Of a DNA stretch of 45,896 nt, positions 25,232 through 32,824 are shown in pieces. Below the pieces are notes generated by a model, which saw only the letters and a program-made list of their open reading frames with translations, searched no databases and was not told where the DNA came from. The stretch spans positions 1 through 45,896 of the forward strand of contig CAJJCQ010000015.1 in assembly GCA_905182725.1 (NCBI GenBank), in the 5' to 3' direction. How positions within the stretch are numbered: position 1 is the first letter of the stretch; every line of letters starts with the position of its first letter. The position numbers were made by a program, and so were the translations under genes. The stretch is from an uncultured Candidatus Poseidoniales archaeon. Lineage in GTDB: Archaea; Thermoplasmatota; Poseidoniia; Poseidoniales; Poseidoniaceae.

Positions 25232-26125
25232 TCAAGCAGAAAGCCAATCAAACACCAACGACTCTGCAAAGCGATCGTTCGAGAGTCCCGGGTGGCCGAT
25301 AGGGCGAACGATGACCAAAACATCGAGTTCACCGCCCCAATTACTCGCGCCTAAACAAAGGATTTCACCTACTTTCACTCCATCTTCGTTTGCACCAATC
25401 GAGAGACTTCGCAATTCATACATACGGACACTGACAACTTGATCGACAGAGGCTTCTGTTGAAGAGTAACGATGCGTACTTTCTACCAACATCGGTTCCA
25501 ATTTCATTTCATCAACATCAAGACGGAAAGCCGACAATTCTTGGTCCAGTAGTTCAACTGCTTGATTCAATCGACCTTGCTCCATATCAAGCAGTGATGC
25601 AAGCATGAAGGCTGAAGATTCTGCACCCAGCGGCCCGTATTGGTAAGGTAATCGAAGTGAGAGCGACTGAACAATCTCGACATCGATGCCTCCCGATTCA
25701 GGTAACATCAGCCAGGTGTATTGCTCTCCTGCTGGATAAAAAGGTGCATTTGGGTTCTCTGTAAACAAGGGTTCGCCCCATTCAGAAGGTGAAGTTGGAG
25801 AAGATGTTGGTGTAAAACCACCTGCAACAACCATGAGTACCAAACAAACGCTCACCAAAATACGTGGCCGCTTGAATTCAGTCCAAGCCAATCGGCCGGC
25901 TGGACTAAGCGCAGAAAGAAGAAGCATCACTGGTCCAATGAGAAGTATACCTCCAGGGACAAACCACATCAGTACAAGTGTGGCTACAAGTGCTTCAAAC
26001 CCCATCGGGCCGAATCCACTTCTCCAATCAAAGAGAGCGTCTTCTTCCAATTTACGACCTTCAAAAAAAATCACAAACACGATTGCTAAAATGAGTAAAA
26101 GGGTCGGAACAAAATACCCAATCAT
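25232..26125 (-). CDS. Membrane protein of unknown function with extracytoplasmic domain
   Basis: About 297 residues. Three to four hydrophobic helices occupy the first ~115 residues (one at the N-terminus, a pair around 45-75, and one at about 90-108). A Pro/Ser/Thr linker (FTPTSSPTSPSEWG) and a ~180-residue soluble domain follow. The soluble part has a helical repeat-like middle (SSAFMLASLLDMEQGRLNQAVELLDQ) that resembles one TPR-type pair, but I do not recognise the family. The ATG at 26125 is preferred over the TTG at 26131. Divergent from the ABC-2 exporter operon, so its promoter shares the region with the palindromic operator at 26171-26204. Confidence 0.7.
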   Translation of the reverse strand: MIGYFVPTLLLILAIVFVIFFEGRKLEEDALFDWRSGFGPMGFEALVATLVLMWFVPGGILLIGPVMLLLSALSPAGRLAWTEFKRPRILVSVCLVLMVVAGGFTPTSSPTSPSEWGEPLFTENPNAPFYPAGEQYTWLMLPESGGIDVEIVQSLSLRLPYQYGPLGAESSAFMLASLLDMEQGRLNQAVELLDQELSAFRLDVDEMKLEPMLVESTHRYSSTEASVDQVVSVRMYELRSLSIGANEDGVKVGEILCLGASNWGGELDVLVIVRPIGHPGLSNDRFAESLVFDWLSA

Positions 26126-26170
26126 CTTCAACCCGTCTTTGGAAGAGAGGTGTTCATCAAGAGTCTTGGG

Positions 26171-26189
26171 GTTTGAACCATGTTCAAAC
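26171..26189. promoter_or_regulatory. Operator-like inverted repeat upstream of ABC-2 exporter
   Basis: GTTTGAAC-CAT-GTTCAAAC is a perfect 8-bp inverted repeat with a 3-bp spacer in the 99-base divergent intergenic region, ending 35 bases before the ATPase ATG. It has the form of a dimeric repressor site (TetR/MarR-like geometry). No regulator gene is adjacent. Confidence 0.7.
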
Positions 26190-26193
26190 GGTA

Positions 26194-26204
26194 GTTTGTC
26201 AAAC
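26194..26204. promoter_or_regulatory. Second, shorter palindrome next to the exporter operator
   Basis: GTTTG-T-CAAAC is an 11-bp palindrome sharing the GTTTG/CAAAC half-site with the neighbouring 19-bp repeat, centre 19 bp away (about two turns). It probably belongs to the same regulatory unit. Confidence 0.55.
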
Positions 26205-26224
26205 CCTGACGGTGTGGCCGAAGT

Positions 26225-27250
26225 ATGGAGGAGGTTGTATTACGGCTCAAGGATGCAACATATCGACACTCTTTGTACGCACCATTGGCGTTCAAGCCTT
26301 GGCGTAAAATCAGTGGCCAAGGTATTTTTTCAGCAAACCTTTCTCTTCACAAAGGTACGATTTTGGGCCTCGTCGGCCCAAATGGTGCTGGAAAAACAAC
26401 GCTGTTACGCATGATGGCAGGTATTCTCCCACTTCAAGAAGGGTCCATCTATGAATCCGAAAAGAACTCAAGCGCTGTACTTTCAGATGTGAACTTGAGA
26501 AATATGGTTGGGCATATGCCAGAACAAGTACGCTGGCAAGGAAGGAAAACCGTACGTGATGCATTGTTAGAGATCGGCGAGATGCGTCAAGTCAATGAAT
26601 CACGGATTGATGGACTCTTGAAACTGGTGGGATTGCGAAGTCGAATCGATGCCCCCTTGAATGAATTAAGTCAAGGTATGCGCCAACGACTCACTCTTGC
26701 CGCTGCATTACTCGGTTCGCCAAATATACTCTTACTTGACGAGCCATTGAATGGATTAGATCCGGTTGCAGCTGCTGCATTTATCGTCTTACTTGGGAAA
26801 TTAACAGACAAAGGTGTCTCCATTGTGATTTCATCGCATCAAGTCGAAGGGTTGGTTGGAATCATTGGTCGCTTAGCACTTATGCACCGAGGACAAATCC
26901 TTGCTGAAGGCACCATGCTAGAAGTTGCTGAACAACTTAATCTCGAGAAAAAGACTGAGGTTTCAGGTGAAGGTAAGGCACCTGATTTCTCGAAATATGT
27001 ATCGACTGCAGAACTCATTGAAGTTGAACAATCCTCCGGGGAATGGCGAGCAGTGCTCAATAAAAGTGAACCCGGACTGTTAAAGAATTTAGTCGCTGAT
27101 GGAATCGAAATCACCTCATGGACCATCCGACAACCAAATGTGATTGAGATGCTATGTGCGGCCACAGGCCAATCGATTGAGGATGTAGGACTCGAAGTAT
27201 CTTCGACTGCTGTCATGCCACTGCGAAATTTCCGAGGTGAAGAAGAATGA
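26225..27250 (+). CDS. ABC-2 type transporter ATPase
   Basis: Nucleotide-binding subunit of an exporter-type ABC system. Walker A GPNGAGKTT, Q-loop region GHMPEQVRW, signature LSQGMRQRLTLAAALLG, Walker B ILLLDEPLNGLD, and H-loop ISSHQ. After the ~230-residue ATPase core comes a ~100-residue C-terminal domain of the kind seen in NosF/CcmA-like exporter ATPases. The ATG at 26225 overlaps no other gene and follows the two palindromes. The stop overlaps the permease start in an ATGA. The cargo is unknown. Confidence 0.92.
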   Translation: MEEVVLRLKDATYRHSLYAPLAFKPWRKISGQGIFSANLSLHKGTILGLVGPNGAGKTTLLRMMAGILPLQEGSIYESEKNSSAVLSDVNLRNMVGHMPEQVRWQGRKTVRDALLEIGEMRQVNESRIDGLLKLVGLRSRIDAPLNELSQGMRQRLTLAAALLGSPNILLLDEPLNGLDPVAAAAFIVLLGKLTDKGVSIVISSHQVEGLVGIIGRLALMHRGQILAEGTMLEVAEQLNLEKKTEVSGEGKAPDFSKYVSTAELIEVEQSSGEWRAVLNKSEPGLLKNLVADGIEITSWTIRQPNVIEMLCAATGQSIEDVGLEVSSTAVMPLRNFRGEEE

Positions 27251-28077
27251 GTGATTTCTCTCGAATCATGGTGTTTGCAAAACGCCTCATGCGAGAACGT
27301 TTATTCTCTACACGGATGTACATCATGCTACCAATCTTGTTGCTGTTTATTCCTGGGATGGCTTGGGGTTTTTCTGACCCAAATATTGTCCTACCGGGTG
27401 GCCATCAACCTGAAAGTCCAATGGAGGTGTTGTTCTATGCGAGTTTAGGCGTCGTGTTTGGAGCAACAATGTGTGCAGTTTTACTTTCATACGATTCAGT
27501 GAGTCGTGAACGAGCCAGTGGTGTGTTAGAACTACGCCTCTCTCAACCAATGCCTCGTGCTCATCAAGCTCTTGCAATGATTCTCGGCTCATGGAGGGCC
27601 ATCTTGGTTCCGACATGGATTCTACTGGTTCTTTCTGTACTCATCGTTCGATATCGTATGGGTGATTGGCCTTCTCTGGGTGACTGTTTGGTATATTTTA
27701 TCTCGACGGCATTGATTCTACTTTGGTATGTTTTGTTCACTCTTTTAGCCTCATCATACACACGTGATCAAGGAACTGCAATCTCTTTTGGAGTTGGCCT
27801 TTGGTTCCTTTTCACATTCCTTTGGGCTCTGGTCACAACCATGGTAGCCTATGCTTCAGGTGTATCCATCGGCCAAGAAAACGATGCTGCGTGGGTCGTT
27901 TTAGAAGGTGGATTAGATTTACTCTCACCCAACGGCGTGTACCATCATTTGCTTGAAACCCGCTTATCGCAAATCGACAGAGGCATTGCAGTATGGCAAA
28001 CCTGGGCTATGGCTTTGGCTTGGACACTTGTTCCATCTTGGCTCTTTATTCGAAGAATGGAAAAAATTCTCCCGTGA
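27247..28077 (+). CDS. ABC-2 type transporter permease (NosY-like)
   Basis: 276 residues with about six hydrophobic helices and the ABC-2 layout: an amphipathic start (MVFAKRLMRERLFSTRMY), an extracytoplasmic loop after helix 1, and the central cytoplasmic segment DSVSRERASGVLELRLSQPMPR, which is characteristic of NosY/ABC2_membrane_2 permeases. The C-terminus ends in a short basic tail (FIRRMEK). Coupled to the ATPase by a 4-base overlap. No nos genes are nearby, so copper/nitrous oxide assembly is not implied; likely exports a lipid, drug-like compound or protein. Confidence 0.9.
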   Translation: MSDFSRIMVFAKRLMRERLFSTRMYIMLPILLLFIPGMAWGFSDPNIVLPGGHQPESPMEVLFYASLGVVFGATMCAVLLSYDSVSRERASGVLELRLSQPMPRAHQALAMILGSWRAILVPTWILLVLSVLIVRYRMGDWPSLGDCLVYFISTALILLWYVLFTLLASSYTRDQGTAISFGVGLWFLFTFLWALVTTMVAYASGVSIGQENDAAWVVLEGGLDLLSPNGVYHHLLETRLSQIDRGIAVWQTWAMALAWTLVPSWLFIRRMEKILP

Positions 28078-28144
28078 TAAAAATCACTCATCTCCACTAC
28101 TTTTCGTCGAAAGCCTCTTTGAGGCTGGATGATGACGGTTAGGT

Positions 28145-30166
28145 ATGGCAGGACACACCCGGTATAGATTCACACACCTCCTCTCGCGCAGTTCAACAGC
28201 AATTGGTTTGATTTTCTTAATGATTCTCATGGGATGTTCACCACTTTTCACAGCACAAGTCACCTTGGACTCAAGTGAGCAATTACCTGCGGATGGACGA
28301 CAATCTCTTGCTATCGAAGAGGAATGTGAAGGTTTGAAATTTGAAGACCTTTTTAATTATGATTTTGCTAATTTTATCATCAACGTTGGTGACGATTGGG
28401 CTGTTGCTGAAATGGATGCTGACGCATTTGTCAACGGTAGCAAATCTGCAATCGTTCGAGCGAACCTCGATGGATTATTCGAAGGGCTTTCCGGCGGAGA
28501 CAATGGATACATCAGTACTGATGAACGTGACGCAGTACGTGCAATTGGCCCGAAATGTATCGGCGTCATGGACACTCGCGTAGGAATACGTGAAGGTATC
28601 CCTCATCGCGGCACTCCAGACTGGAACAACATGTCTTTTGTCGAAGATGGAATTGGATTAGAGGAAGTTGACCTTGTCCCAGCAAACCATCCTGAACAAC
28701 GCTCTTGCCAGAATCTTGGTTCAGCAAATGGATGTAAAGAAGTACCTGTGGAGGTGACTGATGACTTACAGATCCAGTTATTCTTGGCGGATGCAGAATC
28801 AAATAACGTTCGCTTCGACCAACTTCCGAACAGTGGTGATTCTAATTTCACTTTAGCATTGAATATTACCAACATGTCCTATGCTCATCTTGAACTCAAT
28901 TTCCCTCTTAAGCAAGGATTGCGAATGATAAATTATTCAATTCAAGATACGATCACGAATAATGACGGGTCAGTGAACGTTTCTGAAAACATGGCATTGA
29001 GTGGCCCTGAAGCAATATATCTTCCTGACGGTCGTCTGCGAGTGAACCAAGTCGTTACCTATGCAACCTCTGAATCTTCAATTCTTCGACAATTGTTTAT
29101 CGATTTCACGACGATGGCTCCAGAAACAAATGATGCACCTGAATGGAGTTCGAATGCTCCAGAAGATGGAACTGTCATCCCGGTACTTGGGTTGACTTCA
29201 GGTAATGATGTCCTAGCCGTTGCTGGTGAAAGAACAGAGATGTGGGCAACCGACGATAGTGGGTGGGGATTGGAATGCAGTTTCGCTGAAACCGGATGGA
29301 GTGCTTCACTCGATGGTGAAGGAGATCTGATGGTCTCTACAGTAAATACTCAAGCACAGTCTTCGGATGCGGAGTGCTACGTTGTCGACCCGTTTGGCTC
29401 AATGTCCATCGATTCACGAAACTGGACTTTTGGCGAGGTATTCACTTCAAGTGGTCTTCTCTCTGAAACTGGTGACAGTATCGAATTTACCATCACACCA
29501 ACTGGTTTAGTCAACGAATTAGAAATTTCTGCACACGCTCATCAAATGAATACCATGGGCCAAATGCGTAGTGTTACGCTTGCTTCAGATGCTTCAACGA
29601 TTTCGTTACCTCTTGATGGATTATCTCCTGGTGCAATCATGGTCATGGGTCAAGCTGAAAGTTCAACCATGTTGGCCCTTGATTTTATGCTCGACTTTGA
29701 CCTTGAAAAAGCAAGTCTGCCACCGCTGGTCACAGTCAAGAAGAATCTTGATGGCGAAAATGCAACGTGGGACGCAAGTGGTCTCACCTTTACTTTGCAA
29801 GGTGATGTGTTAGACCCCGATGGTGAAGATGTGTCACTCTCACTTCGCCTATGCGGCTATACAACAAACGATTTCTTGCGCGCTGGAAGTGCTTGGGAGA
29901 TCGATGTCAATATCGTTTCATGCTCCTCTCAAAACCCTCCTGTAACCGCTTATGACATCGTCTTAACAGCAACTGATGAGTCGGGAACCATGACGACACT
30001 GTCGGTATATGTTCCAGACCCATATGCGAACAATGACGGTGATAATAATGGTGATGACAGTACGATTACGGTTGAAGAAGAAGGACTCCCTGCCATCTCT
30101 ATGATGGCAACGTTGAGCATTGTTTTACTCGGTGCTGCCTTCGCAGGAAGAGCTCGAAAAGAGTGA
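28145..30166 (+). CDS. Large secreted/cell-surface protein with C-terminal membrane anchor
   Basis: 673 residues. The N-terminus has a basic region and hydrophobic core ending LMILMGCSP, a signal peptide with a possible lipobox. The body is Asp/Ser/Thr-rich, with beta-rich segments and several Cys. It includes an acidic Gly loop near residues 115-130 (GGDNGYISTDERDAV) that resembles a calcium-binding loop, and a later APEWSSNAPEDGTVIPV cadherin/PKD-like region. The C-terminus is DDST then GLPAISMMATLSIVLLGAAFAGRARKE: a hydrophobic helix followed by a basic stop-transfer, as in archaeal surface proteins anchored or sorted at the C-terminus. It follows the exporter genes by 68 bases and may be co-transcribed. 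Function unknown. Confidence 0.82.
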   Translation: MAGHTRYRFTHLLSRSSTAIGLIFLMILMGCSPLFTAQVTLDSSEQLPADGRQSLAIEEECEGLKFEDLFNYDFANFIINVGDDWAVAEMDADAFVNGSKSAIVRANLDGLFEGLSGGDNGYISTDERDAVRAIGPKCIGVMDTRVGIREGIPHRGTPDWNNMSFVEDGIGLEEVDLVPANHPEQRSCQNLGSANGCKEVPVEVTDDLQIQLFLADAESNNVRFDQLPNSGDSNFTLALNITNMSYAHLELNFPLKQGLRMINYSIQDTITNNDGSVNVSENMALSGPEAIYLPDGRLRVNQVVTYATSESSILRQLFIDFTTMAPETNDAPEWSSNAPEDGTVIPVLGLTSGNDVLAVAGERTEMWATDDSGWGLECSFAETGWSASLDGEGDLMVSTVNTQAQSSDAECYVVDPFGSMSIDSRNWTFGEVFTSSGLLSETGDSIEFTITPTGLVNELEISAHAHQMNTMGQMRSVTLASDASTISLPLDGLSPGAIMVMGQAESSTMLALDFMLDFDLEKASLPPLVTVKKNLDGENATWDASGLTFTLQGDVLDPDGEDVSLSLRLCGYTTNDFLRAGSAWEIDVNIVSCSSQNPPVTAYDIVLTATDESGTMTTLSVYVPDPYANNDGDNNGDDSTITVEEEGLPAISMMATLSIVLLGAAFAGRARKE

Positions 30167-30222
30167 TGTCTCCAACCGGCACCCTCAAAAGAGGGGGTTC
30201 GGCCCATTAAGCAGGTGAAGGT

Positions 30223-31773
30223 ATGTTCGCGGGTGTAATTGAGTCAAAAAGTCATGAAGGAGGATTTCTAGTTTCGTTTACTGGATCTTCTCCCGCCCTA
30301 GAGTCCATCATCATCAATGCTGAAACTGGCATTTACATCGGTAAAGTCGATGCAGTACTTGGAAATACTAATTCTCCACTCGCTCACGTCGCACATGTTG
30401 ACCGAAAACTCGATCTCGACTCACTGGTCGGTATCAATGTAGGAATTCGTGCCAAAAAACAACGTGAAGAACGTCGAGAGCGTGATTCGGACCGTGGCCA
30501 AAGAGGCAATGACCGAGGATACCAAAGTCAAGACCGTCAAGGTGGACGCTTTGAGCGAAACGACCGTGGGCAAGACAATAACCGCAACGGCGGAGATTGG
30601 GATTGTCCAAAATGTCAGAATAACAATTTCGCTTTCCGAACTGAATGCAATCGCTGTGGAGAAGCTCGTGGCGCTGGTGGCGCTGGTGGAGGACGCAGTC
30701 CTCGACAAGATGACCGTAGAGATGGAAACCAAGGATACCAGAGCAGAGACCGTCAAGGTGGACGCTTTGAGCGAAACGACCGTGGGCAAGACAACAACCG
30801 TAACGGCGGAGATTGGGATTGTCCAAAATGTCAGAATAACAATTTCGCTTTCCGAACTGAATGCAATCGCTGTGGAGATGCTCGTGGCGCTGGTGGAGGA
30901 CGTGGTCCTCGACAAGACGACCGAAGAGGTGGAAACCAAGGCTATCAAAGTAGAGACCGCCAAGGTGGACGCTTTGAGCAAAACGACCGTGGACAAAACA
31001 ACCGCAACGGCGGAGATTGGGATTGTCCGAAATGTCGAAATAATAATTTCGCATTCCGAACTGAATGTAACTCATGTGGACTTCCGCGAAGCGGTGGAAA
31101 TGACCGAAATGGTGGAAACGACCGACGTGGCGGCAATGACCGATACGGAGGTAATGACCGACGTGGCGGCAATGATCGTGGTCGAGAAACGAAAGTCTAC
31201 ACCGATAACGATTGGGATTGTCCAAAATGTCAAAACTCAAACTTCGCATTCCGTCAAGAATGTAATCGCTGCCAAGCACCTCGCTCTGGCGCCGGTGGCG
31301 GTGGCGGCGGTGGAAGACCACCACAACGCGATGACCGAAGAGCACCTCGACGCGATGATGGTGGAAGACCTCCTCGACGCGATAACGGTGGACGACCACC
31401 ACAACGCGATGACCGAAGAGCACCTCGACGCGATGATGGTGGAAGACCTCCTCGACGCGATGACGGTGGACGACCTCCACAACGCGATGACCGTTCTCGA
31501 GCTCCTCGAAGTGATGATGGTGGACGGCCTCCACAACGAGATGATGGTGCAAGACCTCCTCGTCACGAAGGTGGACGACAGCCTCGTCGAGATGGCCGAG
31601 ACCGAAGAAGTGACGGTGGCGGCTATCAAAGCGGAGACTCATACGGTCAAGGTAGAGCACCTGAACGCAAGTCAAGAGAACCTCGAAACTTTAGAAAATC
31701 ACAAGGCAATGGACCTGGGCATGCACATAACCGCCCACCAAAGCCTCTCATCAACCCTGACCGAGATGATTGA
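30223..31773 (+). CDS. Gar1-like domain fused to four RanBP2-type zinc fingers and Arg/Gly/Asp-rich tail
   Basis: Residues 1-~85 match the Gar1/Naf RNA-binding fold of H/ACA pseudouridylation RNPs: FAGVIES, GGFLVSF, YIGKVDAVLGNTNSPLAHV, and VGINVGI followed by KK and an RE-rich segment. Four RanBP2-type fingers follow in Arg/Gly/Asn-rich linkers, pattern W-x-C-x2-C-x3-N-x6-C-x2-C. Their cysteines are 128/131/142/145, 200/203/214/217, 268/271/282/285 and 333/336/347/350. Each finger keeps DWDCPKC and a FAF(R)xECNxC-type core, close to FUS and ZRANB2 fingers that bind single-stranded RNA. Residues ~355-500 are a repetitive PPRRDDGGR/PPQRDDRR low-complexity tail. GGTGAAGG sits 3 bases before the ATG. 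Predicted RNA-binding RNP component; the zinc fingers on a Gar1 are unusual. Confidence 0.88.
   Translation: MFAGVIESKSHEGGFLVSFTGSSPALESIIINAETGIYIGKVDAVLGNTNSPLAHVAHVDRKLDLDSLVGINVGIRAKKQREERRERDSDRGQRGNDRGYQSQDRQGGRFERNDRGQDNNRNGGDWDCPKCQNNNFAFRTECNRCGEARGAGGAGGGRSPRQDDRRDGNQGYQSRDRQGGRFERNDRGQDNNRNGGDWDCPKCQNNNFAFRTECNRCGDARGAGGGRGPRQDDRRGGNQGYQSRDRQGGRFEQNDRGQNNRNGGDWDCPKCRNNNFAFRTECNSCGLPRSGGNDRNGGNDRRGGNDRYGGNDRRGGNDRGRETKVYTDNDWDCPKCQNSNFAFRQECNRCQAPRSGAGGGGGGGRPPQRDDRRAPRRDDGGRPPRRDNGGRPPQRDDRRAPRRDDGGRPPRRDDGGRPPQRDDRSRAPRSDDGGRPPQRDDGARPPRHEGGRQPRRDGRDRRSDGGGYQSGDSYGQGRAPERKSREPRNFRKSQGNGPGHAHNRPPKPLINPDRDD
30516..31240 (+). repeat. Tandem DNA repeats encoding the zinc-finger/linker units
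   Basis: Four in-frame units of linker plus RanBP2 finger with successive spacings of 216, 204 and 195 bases (finger starts at 30595, 30811, 31015 and 31210). Units 1 and 2 are nearly identical in DNA, units 3 and 4 more diverged, indicating stepwise expansion. The repeats also generate long spurious frames on both strands. Confidence 0.9.
31321..31554 (+). repeat. 78-bp minisatellite encoding the Arg/Asp/Gly/Pro tail
   Basis: A 78-base (26-codon) unit beginning CCACAACGCGATGACC starts at 31321, 31399 and 31477. The first two copies are almost identical and the third is diverged. Because the unit length is a multiple of three, copy-number changes would keep the frame, as in expanding low-complexity protein tails. 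Confidence 0.88.
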
Positions 31774-31787
31774 AAGGGGATGAAGCG

Positions 31788-32822
31788 ATGGGTGCTGAAC
31801 ATCACTATCTCAACGCCGTAGAAGCCTATGACGAAGGTGATGTGGAAACTGCATATGAAGAAGCCTTCAAAGCAGTTGAGATCGATCCCGAACATGTTGA
31901 CGCTTGGCAATTGTGTGCTGAAACGGCACTTCCACAAAAAGGAGAAAAACCTTCTTTACTTCAAGCAGCAAAATCATTAGCGGCAGTTCGAAAGATCATT
32001 GCACTTGACCCAAACCGCACCTCAATGTGGATGCTTGGTGGTCGACTACTCACAGATGAATTGGGATTGCTTAGCGAAGGTTTGCAATGGTGGCAAGACC
32101 TACGTCATCAACTTCCCAAAGAGGTGACACCCTTGGTAGAACAAGCAGCATTACTCGCTGACATGGGCCATTACCTTGAAGCAAAGTATCGCCTTGATAC
32201 AATCATCGAGGATAAGTTAGACGGTGGACCAACACAAATTGCTAAAATTCATCAATTACGGAGCCAAGTAATTGCTGCAGCCAACCTCCAAACTTCTGAA
32301 CATTTCAAACCCTGGGAAAAGCATCACAACGGCTGGGGCGCAATTGAACTTAAGATGGGCAAGGGCCCGGTATCGGAAAGTTTCCTTTTCCTCATAACAA
32401 CAGTACCTGTCTTGATGATTGTCGTCTATTTCTCTAACCAAATTGCTGGTAGGGGTTGGGGAGCGTTTTGTCTGACAAGTTTGGTAATCTTTGGCACAGT
32501 TCTGTTTGGAATGCGGACTGCAAAGCGTATGTTCCACAGTATCAATCGGCCAGCGTTTAACTTGCTTCGCGCAATGAATTTCGAGGCAAACACCGGCTAT
32601 TCGATTATTCATTCCGATATTCGAACTTCTCCTCTTTACATGTTCATCATGCAAAGAAAACCAAAAGCATGGCAAGAGCGGATGTTGAAAATCATCGATT
32701 CCGATACTGCTCTACCAATGAACTGGAAACCAAATTTCCCCGATTTCGAATCTCACTTGGATGAAGTGGGATATATTGACGAAGAAGGTGAAGAGAGTTT
32801 CGAAGCCTTTGAAGAAGAATGA
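31788..32822 (+). CDS. TPR-containing membrane protein of unknown function
   Basis: About 344 residues. The N-terminal ~170 residues are helical repeats of TPR type (HYLNAVEAYDEGDVETAYEEAFKAVEIDPEHVDAW is the clearest pair, followed by AVRKIIALDPNRTSMWMLGGRLL and LLADMGHYLEAKYRLDTII). Two hydrophobic helices (about 203-223 and 230-248) and a ~100-residue C-terminal cytoplasmic region with an acidic end come next. Start at the ATG at 31788 with GGGGATGA just upstream; the TTG at 31770 overlaps the preceding stop. It begins 14 bases after the Gar1-zinc finger gene, so they are probably co-transcribed. Function unknown; TPRs suggest protein docking at the membrane. Confidence 0.8.
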   Translation: MGAEHHYLNAVEAYDEGDVETAYEEAFKAVEIDPEHVDAWQLCAETALPQKGEKPSLLQAAKSLAAVRKIIALDPNRTSMWMLGGRLLTDELGLLSEGLQWWQDLRHQLPKEVTPLVEQAALLADMGHYLEAKYRLDTIIEDKLDGGPTQIAKIHQLRSQVIAAANLQTSEHFKPWEKHHNGWGAIELKMGKGPVSESFLFLITTVPVLMIVVYFSNQIAGRGWGAFCLTSLVIFGTVLFGMRTAKRMFHSINRPAFNLLRAMNFEANTGYSIIHSDIRTSPLYMFIMQRKPKAWQERMLKIIDSDTALPMNWKPNFPDFESHLDEVGYIDEEGEESFEAFEEE

Positions 32823-32824
32823 TT

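Noticed and set aside
28112-28126. AGCCTC-TTT-GAGGCT hairpin between the exporter permease and the surface-protein gene
   Set aside because: Short stem, no T-run, and no evident partner; too weak to call a terminator or regulatory site.
30182-30197. CCCTC-AAAA-GAGGG hairpin before the Gar1-zinc finger gene
   Set aside because: Five-pair stem with no T-run after it; could be chance. Only expression data would decide.
31321-31554. Short regular repeats that could suggest a CRISPR array
   Set aside because: Units are contiguous 78-bp coding repeats without unique spacers and lie inside a confirmed reading frame.
30421-31783. Long overlapping frames on both strands (444 residues plus at 30449-31783, 413 residues minus at 30434-31675)
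   Set aside because: They arise from the repetitive, codon-biased Arg/Gly/Asp DNA. Only the 30223 frame yields the zinc-finger cysteine pattern, a Gar1-like start and a good ribosome-binding site.
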